Shown here one piece after another: positions 26,922 to 37,674 of a stretch of 40,977 bases of DNA. The notes under the pieces are model-generated. The model was given only the letters and a program-made list of their open reading frames with translations, was not told where the DNA came from and searched no databases. The position numbers and the translations under genes were made by a program. Source of the stretch: Opitutia bacterium UBA7374 (GTDB lineage: Bacteria > Verrucomicrobiota > Verrucomicrobiia > Opitutales > Coraliomargaritaceae); NCBI GenBank assembly GCA_002469895.1, contig DKOA01000043.1, positions 117,951 through 158,927 of the forward strand, written 5' to 3'. How positions within the stretch are numbered: the first letter of the stretch is position 1; every line of letters starts with the position of its first letter.

Positions 26922-26966
26922 CCGTTCCAGAACGGATACAAAGAGCAAACCGGACAATCATTCCGG
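26922..26966. terminator. Two hairpins between convergent genes, possible terminators
   Basis: Two GC-containing dyads lie between the converging thioredoxin-like and hydrolase genes. CCGTTC-CA-GAACGG spans 26922-26935. CCGGA-(7)-TCCGG spans 26950-26966. Neither is followed by a clear T-run on either strand, so rho-independent termination is uncertain, and the first loop (2 nt) is tight. Confidence 0.3.
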
Positions 26967-27010
26967 GTCAGTAGAATAATTGATGCGCTATAAATAAGGC
27001 ATTGGGTTTA

Positions 27011-28222
27011 TCAATAAACCAGCGCTTCCATATCTTCCCGCAAAGTCCATTCGTTGTCTAAGAGCTGAATCAATGTGATATTGATCAATGAATCGATTGG
27101 ATCGATCCAGAACTCAGTTCCGGCGGCTCCATTCCAGGAATATTGTTTTGTTTTTACCACACCAGTGCTCTCGTCACAGATCGTGTTCAAACGAAAACCA
27201 AGTCCAAAAGAACTATCCTCCAAACTAAAAGAATGCTCACTCCAAGGATCGTCCGGATCATCCAAGATTTCGGATAAATGATCACGAGTCATCAGTTCTA
27301 AGGTCGCCTCCTTCAAGTAGCGCTTCCCGTTGTAAACGCCCCCATTAAGCAACATTTCAGCAAATTTAAGATAATCAGTTGCTGTCGAAACTAGGCCGCC
27401 CCCACCGGAAAAAAATGACCGCTTTTCAAAGTAACGACTACTCCAAACATCTTCAGCGACCTCCAACAGGCCTTCCGCATTCTTATAGTTGGTCGTGAAT
27501 CGCTCTTTTTTTTCAATCGGCACAGAGAAACCGGTATCCACCATACCCAAAGGTTGGAAAAAATGTTCCTCCAGATATTGGTCCAATCCTAGACCCGAAA
27601 TACGTTCAATCAAAATACCCTGTAGATCGACCGCGATACTGTAGTGCCACTTCTCTCCCGGATGATAGAGCAATGGAAGCGAAGAAACCCGCCTTACACA
27701 TTCATCCGAATCCATACAATCAAATCGAAACATATTGGCTTTTCTGTATGCCTCATCCACAGGATGCTCGCTCCAACCATAAGAAAAACCAGCACTGTGC
27801 GTGAGCAAGTGCCTTACCGTAATCGGCTCTCTCAACTCGACTAATTCGCCCGCCTCATAGACTTTTAGATTTTTGAATTCCGGGAAGTATTCAACAATCG
27901 GACTCTCCAATCCGATTCTCCCCTTTTCTACAAGTTGCATCATGGCAACTGAAACGATCGGCTTAGTCATCGAATAAATGCGGAAAATCGCATCCGTTGT
28001 CATTGGGCTTTTACTCGCTAGATCTTTATAACCGAAAGCTTCAAAATGTTGAATCGTACCTTCCTTTACAGTTAGATTTACGATACCTGCATACTGACCA
28101 GCATCGACCCAGGATTGCAGCGTTTCATTAATCTTATCCGTCTTTTCTTTTGAGAGGTCGGCCATTGCGAAGGGAACAAAAAGGCAGCAACTGAGAATAG
28201 AAAGCAATCGCCTTTGTAACAT
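27011..28222 (-). CDS. Secreted serine hydrolase of the beta-lactamase/esterase (class C) family
   Basis: This 403-aa protein has a signal peptide (about 1-21, FVPFAMA-D). The class C penicillin-binding fold carries the SxxK motif SMTK (Ser84, Lys87) and the second motif Tyr194-Ser195 in KWHYSIAVDLQG, which is YS(x)A as in EstB-type esterases rather than YxN of true AmpC. The third region is YSWNGAAGTEFWIDP in place of KTG. It is therefore more likely an esterase or D-aminopeptidase-like hydrolase than a resistance enzyme. It is exported to the periplasm. It lies 84 bp downstream of the ArsR-methyltransferase gene on the same strand, but inverted repeats in the gap suggest separate control. 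Confidence 0.88.
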   Translation of the reverse strand: MLQRRLLSILSCCLFVPFAMADLSKEKTDKINETLQSWVDAGQYAGIVNLTVKEGTIQHFEAFGYKDLASKSPMTTDAIFRIYSMTKPIVSVAMMQLVEKGRIGLESPIVEYFPEFKNLKVYEAGELVELREPITVRHLLTHSAGFSYGWSEHPVDEAYRKANMFRFDCMDSDECVRRVSSLPLLYHPGEKWHYSIAVDLQGILIERISGLGLDQYLEEHFFQPLGMVDTGFSVPIEKKERFTTNYKNAEGLLEVAEDVWSSRYFEKRSFFSGGGGLVSTATDYLKFAEMLLNGGVYNGKRYLKEATLELMTRDHLSEILDDPDDPWSEHSFSLEDSSFGLGFRLNTICDESTGVVKTKQYSWNGAAGTEFWIDPIDSLINITLIQLLDNEWTLREDMEALVY

Positions 28223-28278
28223 ACAAAAAATTTGGGGGTAAGTCGTTTCAAGAGACCGCGAGGCGGGCTATAAAAACC

Positions 28279-28302
28279 ATTTTTACAAGAGTCCGTAAAA
28301 AT
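28279..28302. repeat. 8-bp AT-rich inverted repeat after the ArsR-methyltransferase gene
   Basis: ATTTTTAC (28279-28286) and GTAAAAAT (28295-28302) form a perfect 8-bp dyad with an 8-base loop, directly after the stop of the ArsR-methyltransferase gene and 57 bp before the start of the hydrolase gene. A second small dyad, CCGC-GAG-GCGG, spans 28256-28266. These could be a weak terminator or an operator; nothing decides between them. Confidence 0.3.
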
Positions 28303-28306
28303 AGAC

Positions 28307-29236
28307 TTACTTATAAGCACTCGCAAGCACTGTCTGAAAATGTGGAGGCCTATCCTCCCGAGCCACCGTGTTGACCTCGATTCGCCGGAAGCCTGCATCC
28401 TGAAGAAACTGGTACAACTTGTTTTCAGAAAAACCGAGCCATACGTCGGCATATAAATCTCTGGCCTTTTCAAAATTGTGTTCGAGCAAATCGAGGATTA
28501 GCACCTGCCCACCTTTCTTAAGGATACGATGAGCTTCACTGATCGCCTTTTCAGGGTGCTGAGCATGGTGCAAGGCCTGACTGAGCAGAGCCAAATGCAC
28601 GCTAGAATCCGCAAGAGGCACTTCCTCAATGTCGCCCAACGTATACGAAAGGTTGGTAAATCCATTCTTCGCTGCAAGCTCACTGCCAAATTCTACCATC
28701 TTCTTTGAATTATCGATACAGACCACCTTTTCAGCCTGACGTGCGAGCAACTGCGAAAGCAAACCCTCGCCTGCACCAAGATCGGCCACGCGAATCTTCG
28801 GGGTCAAGTGTAGCAGCATATGCCCAATCGCCTCCCAACTCCGCCCCGGACAGTAATTTTTACCCAATCTACCGGCGACTGAATTAAAATACTCCTCCGC
28901 CTTGCGTTTACGTTTCTCCATCGCACGGCTAAGGTTCCGGGCATCCGCAATGATCTGATCCGTATCCTCCACAGTGTGGCAAACAGCATGAAGCAATTCA
29001 CTCACCCGGGAACCCGTACCAGAAGCTAGGCCATAAAATGTCTTTTTTCCGTCCCGACGATCCTGCACAAGTTCCCCTTGCCGAAGCAGACTCAAATGTG
29101 AAGAGATCCGCGACTGGCCCATATCCAGTATTTCCTGCAGCTCAGCAACTGATAATTCTTCACGCTGAAGCAACGCAAGAATGCGCACCCGAGTAGAATC
29201 GGCTAGCAACTTTAGTACCTCCCACGAGTCGGCCAT
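28307..29236 (-). CDS. ArsR-type regulator fused to a SAM-dependent methyltransferase
   Basis: The 309-aa protein has two domains. Residues 1-75 form an ArsR-type winged helix (LKLLADSTRVRILALL, then recognition helix MGQSRISSHLSLLRQGELV) without the metal-binding CxC motif. Residues ~120-305 are a class I methyltransferase with SAM motif I, VADLGAGEGLL (150-160), an acidic motif II (VVCIDNS), and the QALHHAQHPEKAISEAHRILKKGG segment. This fusion architecture is widespread and often found near methionine-cycle genes. SAM or SAH sensing is a plausible role but not shown. metF lies 8 kb away in this window with a palindromic operator-like site. The gene is divergent from the DCC-family gene; moving that gene's start to 29326 leaves room for promoters. 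Confidence 0.9.
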   Translation of the reverse strand: MADSWEVLKLLADSTRVRILALLQREELSVAELQEILDMGQSRISSHLSLLRQGELVQDRRDGKKTFYGLASGTGSRVSELLHAVCHTVEDTDQIIADARNLSRAMEKRKRKAEEYFNSVAGRLGKNYCPGRSWEAIGHMLLHLTPKIRVADLGAGEGLLSQLLARQAEKVVCIDNSKKMVEFGSELAAKNGFTNLSYTLGDIEEVPLADSSVHLALLSQALHHAQHPEKAISEAHRILKKGGQVLILDLLEHNFEKARDLYADVWLGFSENKLYQFLQDAGFRRIEVNTVAREDRPPHFQTVLASAYK

Positions 29237-29325
29237 GCTTCACTATGAAAAAGCTAGCCGCTCACATGGCGAGACTTTTAAGGAGTGACTCGACAAGACC
29301 CCCAAATAAAGCAAATTACACTTTG

Positions 29326-29727
29326 ATGCTAAGTGCAGAGAGAATCCTCTTTTTCGATGGCGATTGCGGCCTCTGTCGTCGATCTGTGCGCATTCTTATG
29401 AAGCAGGACAGAAAAGAACGAATCTGCTTTGCACCACTACAAGGTGAAACCGCTAAAGAAAGACTCCCCGAATCACTCCGGACCGATTTGGATTCAGTCG
29501 TCTACCATACCGCTGATGGCCGTTCGCTGACTCGCTCACAGGCATTGATCCACTTTCTCATAGATAGCGAAGGCTATCTGTCGTGGCTGGCAAAACCGCT
29601 AGCTTGCCTACCCAGCCGTTTCCTCGACCGGGCTTACGATAGCATTGCGAAGCGCCGTTACAAGCTGGCTCCGAGAAAGACATGTCCGCTTCCCGTCAGT
29701 AAAGAGAGCAAACGATTCCTCCCCTAA
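29326..29727 (+). CDS. DCC-family (DUF393) thiol-disulfide-like protein
   Basis: This 133-aa protein is of the DUF393/DCC family, named for the Asp-x-Cys-x-x-Cys motif. Here it is FFDGDCGLCRRSVRIL with Cys14 and Cys17, a thioredoxin-like CxxC. The function of the family is unproven; redox roles are assumed. There is no signal peptide, so it is probably cytosolic or membrane-peripheral. ATG at 29245 would add 27 basic residues and leave only eight bases to the divergent regulator gene, so ATG at 29326, directly before the conserved domain, is preferred. It converges with the antiporter gene, 29 bp away. Confidence 0.82.
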   Translation: MLSAERILFFDGDCGLCRRSVRILMKQDRKERICFAPLQGETAKERLPESLRTDLDSVVYHTADGRSLTRSQALIHFLIDSEGYLSWLAKPLACLPSRFLDRAYDSIAKRRYKLAPRKTCPLPVSKESKRFLP

Positions 29728-29741
29728 ACTCAAAATACCGC

Positions 29742-29755
29742 CGACTTACGAGTCG
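29742..29755. terminator. Small hairpin between convergent genes
   Basis: CGACT-TACG-AGTCG forms a 5-bp stem with a 4-base loop between the converging DCC and antiporter genes. It is short and lacks a T-run, so termination is only a possibility. Confidence 0.2.
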
Positions 29756-29756
29756 A

Positions 29757-31337
29757 TTAATGCGGTAGCAAAATGAAGAACACCGCCATCACCAGTGTGG
29801 GGAACAGCGCGCCAAGAAGCAGCTTTAGAGGCGATATGCCACCCTCGAAAAACTTGCTCAGGATGCTTTGTCCCGCCGGATTTGGAGCATTTGCAATCAC
29901 CGTTAAACCGCCCCCCGTGACAGCACCCGCAACAACTGCATATTGGAGGCGTAGCGCGCGTGCCGTATCATCAGCCAAATACTGATCAAAATCGGGCACC
30001 TGTGCGGCTAAAAAGGTAATCGCCGCATTGTCATTAAAGGCAGTCAGTGTGGTCGCTCCGATAAACAAAGGCAGCTCGCTGAGCGACGACAGGACTGGTG
30101 CAATCCACCAACCTTGCAAACCACCGTGGGTAACCAGCCCGGCGAGGAAGAAACCAACCAGAATCGGCCCCTTCAGCTGAATCGATTCCTGATGGTGGTC
30201 CGTCGCCATGGTAAAAGCAATGAAGAAGAGAAAACCACCAATAAAGAGTGCCGGATGATGTAGCGTAAAGACAGTCCAACCGAGAAAGCACAGGTGCACC
30301 ACAATTAGCCAAATGGGGACCGGTACCTCGTCCACCGCTTCCTCGTTGGCCCGAGCCAGATCTGATTGTTCTTTCAAGCCGCTGAACTGCCGGCGGAAGA
30401 TCAGATAGTAAATCGCAGTGGCCACTAAAATACCCGCCACGGCCCGCCAACCGAAGTTGGTAAACATATGCTCAATCCCCCACTCCCACTTGGTAGCAAC
30501 CATGAGCACGGGGGGCGCAGCAAAATGGGTCAACGTGCCTCCTACGGAAATATTGACGAAAAGGAGACCCAAAGTGGCATATTTAAATGTATTCTCCGGC
30601 TTATACACATAGAATTGCTGACCGAGCAAAAGTGCAGCAATGGTCATCGCCGCAGGCTCCGTAATAAAAGAGCCCAGGAGCGGCGCCACAATCAGGATAG
30701 ATAACCACCAAGCAGCCGGAGTACGCTTGCCCAGCCCGGCCAACATACTCAGAGAATTGCCGGCAAAGGCAACAACAGGACGAGAGGAGGCAATTGCCAT
30801 AATCACGACGACAAACATCGGCTCGATGTAATTGCGCGTATCAATGTAGTGCGTTGCGTATTCCCAGCCATACTGCACCACGATGAAACCTAGGAGTGGC
30901 AACAGCCAGATGCCGAAAATCGCTTCGACTTCTCCGAGAAAATGGTACAATGTTGCCTTCATGCAGACCGGCTCTTTTCCCCGCACATAACGACGGGAGT
31001 CTGCCTGTGCCCGTGCTTTATTCTCGATCTCATACTTGTGGGCCAGTTTCATAAAACGGCCCGCCGCAAACGTATGCAGAATGGCACCTAAAAAGAGCAA
31101 AGTAGCCACCAAGTTGATTGGATCAGCCACCGCACGTAGTTGTAAAATATCAAATAGACTCAGCGCCTTGCCTGATTCCTTGGCCTTGGCTTCTTCCATC
31201 GCTTCGTAGGACTCCAGGGCCATGGGGAACACGACGTCGCTGGAACTATGCCCACCGCCGCCACCGGCCAGACATTCGGACAGGCCGAGAAAACCGACCA
31301 CTACGAAAAAGCATGCACTGCGTAGATTAGGATACAT
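29757..31337 (-). CDS. Putative Na+/H+ antiporter (Na_H_antiport_3 type)
   Basis: This 526-aa polytopic membrane protein has an N-terminal signal-like segment (about 8-24) followed by a Gly/His-rich stretch (AGGGGGHSS). About eleven further hydrophobic segments follow. It matches my recollection of the putative Na+/H+ antiporter family Na_H_antiport_3, distant from NhaD and the ion-transporter superfamily. Features are SSRPVVAFAGNSLSML, then GSFITEPAAMTIAALLLGQ with a membrane Glu, and in the second half LTAFNDNAAITFLAAQV and ANAPNPAGQSI, where acidic and Asn residues would bind ions. Activity has not been shown for most members. It would expel Na+ and so sustain the Na+ gradient used by the SNF symporter. 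Confidence 0.8.
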   Translation of the reverse strand: MYPNLRSACFFVVVGFLGLSECLAGGGGGHSSSDVVFPMALESYEAMEEAKAKESGKALSLFDILQLRAVADPINLVATLLFLGAILHTFAAGRFMKLAHKYEIENKARAQADSRRYVRGKEPVCMKATLYHFLGEVEAIFGIWLLPLLGFIVVQYGWEYATHYIDTRNYIEPMFVVVIMAIASSRPVVAFAGNSLSMLAGLGKRTPAAWWLSILIVAPLLGSFITEPAAMTIAALLLGQQFYVYKPENTFKYATLGLLFVNISVGGTLTHFAAPPVLMVATKWEWGIEHMFTNFGWRAVAGILVATAIYYLIFRRQFSGLKEQSDLARANEEAVDEVPVPIWLIVVHLCFLGWTVFTLHHPALFIGGFLFFIAFTMATDHHQESIQLKGPILVGFFLAGLVTHGGLQGWWIAPVLSSLSELPLFIGATTLTAFNDNAAITFLAAQVPDFDQYLADDTARALRLQYAVVAGAVTGGGLTVIANAPNPAGQSILSKFFEGGISPLKLLLGALFPTLVMAVFFILLPH

Positions 31338-31414
31338 CCCAGAATTGCTTAAACTTTTAGCGCCGACTGGAAAGAAAAAACCCCTCGAATGACGAAACTA
31401 CTTTCAACAGATGT

Positions 31415-31987
31415 TTATTGAGCCCGTGCTGACTCTTGACCCGCTGCGGTAACACCCGGAGCCTCCTTTGAACGATTCCGTCGAAAAGCAAAGCGATTGA
31501 TATCCTTCATCGATAACTCTTTCGCCAAATCAGCATAAGCCTGAGGCGTATCCTGTAGGATGGCCTGATACATTTGGCGATCACGCAACAACTCAGACTT
31601 TTGACTCGTCTCTATCCGGGAACGTTCTTCAAGCGTCAACGGTCGGCGACTCCATCTCGACATTTTCTTTGACAGACGTTTGTGACTGACCACTTCCGGA
31701 CTCGTATACGCCTTACGATCCATTTTTTTACGAATCTCCGAACTTGCCTTACGACTACCTAAGGAAGAATAATGCTTGTCATACTCCTTCATATGGAACG
31801 ATTTACGACCTAGTGGAGACTTTTCATCGCCCCCTTTCCAGATTTGCCGCTGAAAACGTTTTTCCGATACACTCGTGGCTGTTTTACCCAGTTTGCTCTT
31901 CGCATCCGGAGTCTCCCCAAACAAGGAAAAAGATCCGCCAAACAGAGCCAATAAGACCAAGAGACGCACTGGAGTAAGAGAAAACAT
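31415..31987 (-). CDS. Secreted basic protein of unknown function
   Basis: I do not recognise this 190-aa protein. It starts with a clear signal peptide (MFSLTPVRLLVLLALFGGSF, cleavage probably near residue 28, SLFG-E). The mature part is very basic and rich in Ser, Lys and Arg, with no cysteine, mostly helical after residue 90 (RPLTLEERSRIETSQKSEL, then QAYADLAKELSMKDINRFAF). ATG at 31987 is chosen because it places the signal peptide at the N-terminus; the frame is open to 32077 with other ATGs at 32050 and 32077-side codons. It is divergent from leuS and lies 77 bp before the antiporter gene on the same strand. Possible roles include a periplasmic adaptor or polyanion-binding protein, but none is supported. 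Confidence 0.65.
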   Translation of the reverse strand: MFSLTPVRLLVLLALFGGSFSLFGETPDAKSKLGKTATSVSEKRFQRQIWKGGDEKSPLGRKSFHMKEYDKHYSSLGSRKASSEIRKKMDRKAYTSPEVVSHKRLSKKMSRWSRRPLTLEERSRIETSQKSELLRDRQMYQAILQDTPQAYADLAKELSMKDINRFAFRRNRSKEAPGVTAAGQESARAQ

Positions 31988-32062
31988 GCTGAATACTATG
32001 CGAAGTACTCCTAGACCGCGCAAGTTCGATCTGAGAAAGCCGTTAGACATACTTTTGTGCCA

Positions 32063-32091
32063 TTGACGACTGAACAAGCGGAATCCTTAAT
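32063..32091 (+). promoter_or_regulatory. Candidate sigma-70-type promoter of leuS
   Basis: TTGACG (32063-32068, five of six to the -35 consensus) is followed after exactly 17 bases by CTTAAT (32086-32091, four of six to the -10). Transcription would start near 32098, about 14 bases before the leuS ATG at 32112. The leader is too short for a T-box or leucine attenuator. Confidence 0.4.
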
Positions 32092-32111
32092 GCGCATTCC
32101 TATTTATAGAA

Positions 32112-34691
<2,580 letters not shown>

Positions 34692-35534
34692 ATGCCAAGA
34701 TACCTCGCAGATCACTTCACCCGATGCCTCTGTGGCTTCGGTATACTGAGTGCGCTATGTCTGCCCCTCAATTCTTCGGCAGAAAACCCGATCACTTCCC
34801 GTGCGCTACTTCCTGCTATCGCGGTCGTCACCAGTTGTAGTGGGACAGTCAAGCAACTCGATGAAGATGGTAAAAAAAGAAAGCTACGCTTGCGCGAAAC
34901 TCTGCCTCTGAATGAGACATCTTTCAGCACTGCGTCTAATAGTTCACTTTTCCTTTGCCTCTCCAACGGCATCGGACTGGGCCTCGGCGAATCTACCAGC
35001 ATACGGATTCAGCGCTATGAACAAAGCATGATCAATCCAATGCACGCAGGGCTTAATTTTGAAAATTCCGTATCCCACTTACGGATACAGACAGAAGCCG
35101 GCAAAATTGCTGTCGCCTTTAATCATCTGAACCCCCTGTCAAAAGCAGAATTTATACTCCCAGTCGGTACCTTAATTGTTCACTCCGGACAGTTCCTGCT
35201 TGAAGTCGATCCAAACTCTGCCTGCTCCGTTATCGCATACAAAGGCACGGCCACATTTTACCAGAAAGATTCCACCGAGCGGGAATTCGTTGCCCCCGGA
35301 AAAGGCATTTCAATCTCACCCGAATCCGTGCAAAGATTTGCAGTCGACCAAAGCAAGCTGGAGACAGCACCGATGCAAAATGATTCCCTTTTAATTGCCG
35401 CGACAGAATTTACCCGAAAGCGTATACTCTTCCGTCATAACCCAGATGGCGAACAGCCTCTGCAACAATGGATATTGCCCGAGAGAAGACTCGATCAGGC
35501 GATCGCCCGCCCCTTCCAATTTAAACTCAAATGA
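34692..35534 (+). CDS. Exported FecR-domain-like protein
   Basis: This 280-aa protein has a signal peptide (CGFGILSALCLPLNSSAEN, cleavage near residue 30) and a FecR-like beta-rich domain: AVVTSCSGTVKQL, then SLFLCLSNGIGLGLGESTSIRIQRYEQ and LPVGTLIVHSGQFLLEVDP. FecR domains usually sense or bind at the cell surface and in iron systems pair with a FecI sigma factor and a TonB receptor. Neither is here and there is no anti-sigma cytoplasmic part, so this is a free periplasmic or outer-membrane-associated FecR protein of unknown ligand. ATG directly abuts the leuS stop, and its own stop overlaps the lpxI start (ATGA), which suggests a link to LPS or envelope maintenance. Confidence 0.75.
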   Translation: MPRYLADHFTRCLCGFGILSALCLPLNSSAENPITSRALLPAIAVVTSCSGTVKQLDEDGKKRKLRLRETLPLNETSFSTASNSSLFLCLSNGIGLGLGESTSIRIQRYEQSMINPMHAGLNFENSVSHLRIQTEAGKIAVAFNHLNPLSKAEFILPVGTLIVHSGQFLLEVDPNSACSVIAYKGTATFYQKDSTEREFVAPGKGISISPESVQRFAVDQSKLETAPMQNDSLLIAATEFTRKRILFRHNPDGEQPLQQWILPERRLDQAIARPFQFKLK

Positions 35535-36403
35535 GCACTGCACCGGCAGAGATATCAAAATATCTACCCCAAAACTACGGCGGTGAACCCATTTGCCTGA
35601 TTGCCGGCAAAGGACTCTACCCAATTCTTACCGCAGAAGCCGTAAAGCGCAATCAACTCCCCCTTCGCGTCATTTCCTTCGCTGAAGAAACCGATCCCGG
35701 CTTTGTCGCATCCCTACCCCACGATGCGCACATACAAATCAAAGTTGGCCAACTCGGAAAGCTTCTCAAATCGCTCAAAAAACTCGATTGTCGCTACGCC
35801 ATCATGGCTGGGCAAATCACACCAAAGCGTCTTTTTCACGGGTTGCATCCAGACCTAAAGGCCATTCGTATCCTGAACAGCTTAAAAGAGCGCAATGCAG
35901 AGACCATCTTTGGTGCGATTGCCACAGAAATTGAAGCGCTCGACATCCAAATGCTCGATGCCCGGGTATTTCTGGACGAAGAACTAGCCAGTGACGGCCA
36001 AATGACCACTGGCCCGTGCGAAGTACAATCGGTTGATATCAACCATGGCATAAATATAGCCAAAAGTATTGCCAGTCTCGATATTGGTCAGGGAGTTGTT
36101 GTGCGTAAAGGTACCGTCATTGCGGTTGAAGCATACGAGGGTACGGATCCCATGTTACAGCGTGCCGGCCAGTTCAAAACAGATCAATTAATCTTCGTCA
36201 AAACCACTAAAAGCCAACAAGACTATCGCTTTGATGTACCCGTATTTGGTAGCCGTACACTTGAAATCATGCATCAGGTCGGTATCGCCACTGCCGTTCT
36301 CGAAGCCGACCGCGTTATTTTACTAAACAAAGCAGAACTGATCCAACAGGCCCAAAGTCTTCAAATTACACTAATCGGCTTTCCTCAAAGTAACGATAGT
36401 TAA
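35531..36403 (+). CDS. lpxI: UDP-2,3-diacylglucosamine pyrophosphatase LpxI
   Basis: LpxI hydrolyses UDP-2,3-diacylglucosamine to lipid X and UMP in lipid A synthesis, replacing LpxH in many non-enterobacterial Gram-negatives. This 290-aa protein matches the family in length. It has LIAGKGLYPILTAEAVKR at the N-terminus, YAIMAGQITPKRLF, and the C-terminal DUF1009 signature GQGVVVRKGTVIAVEAYEGT followed by DPMLQRAG. The ATG overlaps the FecR-like gene stop by four bases. With the LptF/G-like permease it shows that the host makes LPS. A palindrome and metF follow. Confidence 0.94.
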   Translation: MSTAPAEISKYLPQNYGGEPICLIAGKGLYPILTAEAVKRNQLPLRVISFAEETDPGFVASLPHDAHIQIKVGQLGKLLKSLKKLDCRYAIMAGQITPKRLFHGLHPDLKAIRILNSLKERNAETIFGAIATEIEALDIQMLDARVFLDEELASDGQMTTGPCEVQSVDINHGINIAKSIASLDIGQGVVVRKGTVIAVEAYEGTDPMLQRAGQFKTDQLIFVKTTKSQQDYRFDVPVFGSRTLEIMHQVGIATAVLEADRVILLNKAELIQQAQSLQITLIGFPQSNDS

Positions 36404-36408
36404 GACTT

Positions 36409-36442
36409 TACATATCAATATATCATAATAACTTGATATGTA
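36409..36442. promoter_or_regulatory. Perfect 10-bp palindrome, candidate operator of metF
   Basis: TACATATCAA (36409-36418) and TTGATATGTA (36433-36442) form a perfect 10-bp inverted repeat with a 14-base AT-rich spacer, three bases before the metF ATG at 36445. No T-run follows. Position and symmetry favour a repressor site, possibly for an ArsR-type methionine/SAH regulator. It is too short and simple for a SAM riboswitch. Confidence 0.45.
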
Positions 36443-36444
36443 GT

Positions 36445-37344
36445 ATGGCACTTATCACCGAGCAGCTGACTAGAGGAATCGCCCAAGGGCCAATCTTTTC
36501 ATTCGAGTTTTTCCCTCCAAAAACGGAGTCTGCGGCTGCCCAGCTCCTGCACACTGCAGAGAAATTACGCCACTCGCAGCCAGACTTTGTTTCCATAACC
36601 TATGGCGCCGGAGGCAGTACCCGAGAACGCACCCTGCACTATGCAAGCACCCTGCAAGATAAATTCGGTTACGAGATCATGCCGCACTTAACCTGTGTCG
36701 GACACTCTAAAGAAGAACTCCGCAGTACAATACAAGAATTTAAAGACGCTGGCTTTAAGCGTATTATGGCTTTGCGAGGTGATCCGCCAAAAGGAGAACA
36801 CAACTTCACCCCTCACCCGAAAGGACTCCGCCACGCCAACGAACTGGTTGAACTCATTCGTCAGGTACACCCGGAATGCGCTGTTGCAGTGGCTGGTTAT
36901 CCTGAAAAGCATCCGGAAGCCGATAGCCCGGAAGCCGATTTGATTCACCTCAAGCGAAAGGTCGATGCTGGTGCTTCCTTTATTACCACGCAGCTTTTCT
37001 TCGACAATTCCGTCTATTATAGATTTGTCGAGAATTGCCGCGATGTCGGCATCCATGTTCCTATTCTTCCGGGCCTACTCAGTATCGCCTCTCGCGAGCA
37101 AGCCATGCGCTTCTGCCGCATGTGCGAGGCGACTTTCCCGGAAGCACTAGATAAAAATCTCTTAGCTGCGGGAGAAGACCCTCATCTCCTCCGTCTTGCC
37201 GGAGATCAATGGATTTTAGAGCAGGCCAGCGATCTACTGCAAAACGGCGCGCCCGGCATCCATCTCTATATTCTCAATCAAGCGGATGCGGCTCTGACTC
37301 TCCACCAAAAACTCCAAAGCTCCGGAATCCTTCCGAAAAAGTAG
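36445..37344 (+). CDS. metF: Methylenetetrahydrofolate reductase
   Basis: MetF reduces 5,10-methylene-THF to 5-methyl-THF, the methyl donor for methionine synthesis. This 299-aa FAD-dependent TIM barrel is the standard bacterial length. It has FSFEFFPPKTESA, then FVSITYGAGGSTRERT, PHLTCVGHSKEEL, RIMALRGDPPKGE, and FITTQLFFDNSVYYRF with the family Gln-Leu-Phe-Phe-Asp. ATG at 36445 is used; 36433 in the longer frame lies inside the palindrome. The palindrome right before the start indicates regulation. The DUF971 gene follows after four bases. It may belong to the regulon of the ArsR-methyltransferase at 28307, which is inference. Confidence 0.96.
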   Translation: MALITEQLTRGIAQGPIFSFEFFPPKTESAAAQLLHTAEKLRHSQPDFVSITYGAGGSTRERTLHYASTLQDKFGYEIMPHLTCVGHSKEELRSTIQEFKDAGFKRIMALRGDPPKGEHNFTPHPKGLRHANELVELIRQVHPECAVAVAGYPEKHPEADSPEADLIHLKRKVDAGASFITTQLFFDNSVYYRFVENCRDVGIHVPILPGLLSIASREQAMRFCRMCEATFPEALDKNLLAAGEDPHLLRLAGDQWILEQASDLLQNGAPGIHLYILNQADAALTLHQKLQSSGILPKK

Positions 37345-37348
37345 CCCT

Positions 37349-37639
37349 GTGAATCCAGAGGACATACAAATTATTGGCGGAGAACTCTGCATACGCTGGC
37401 AGGATGGAAGCGAAACTTATTTGAATGCAGAAAAGCTGCGCGCGCACTCCCCCAGCGCTGAAAATATCGGAGAAAAAGACATTTTAGGGAATCAGTACGG
37501 TGGTCAGGGGCCAAAAACCTTCCCCGGCATACAGATTGTTCGGCTCGATACTATTGGGAACTACGCCCTGCGCCCTACCTTTAGTGATGGTCATAGCAGT
37601 GGCATCTACTCGTGGGACTACCTACGCAATTTGGGGTAA
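37349..37639 (+). CDS. DUF971-family protein
   Basis: This 96-aa protein is of the DUF971 (gamma-butyrobetaine-hydroxylase-like N-terminal) family. The visible features are LCIRWQDGSETYLNAEKLR and the closing DGHSSGIYSWDYLRNL, close to the family pattern DGH.tGiYsw.yL. Family members occur alone or with Fe-S-related proteins such as ApbC/Mrp, but the role is not established. The GTG start at 37349 lies four bases after the metF stop, so the pair is coupled. The 89-bp region beyond it holds the biotin operator. Confidence 0.85.
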   Translation: MNPEDIQIIGGELCIRWQDGSETYLNAEKLRAHSPSAENIGEKDILGNQYGGQGPKTFPGIQIVRLDTIGNYALRPTFSDGHSSGIYSWDYLRNLG

Positions 37640-37674
37640 GTTCCGTTGCCCGCCGAATTTCGCCTGTTCATCCA

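Noticed and set aside
36404..36444. SAM riboswitch before metF
   Set aside because: The leader is about 40 bases with a simple palindrome; there is no room for a riboswitch fold or an expression platform.
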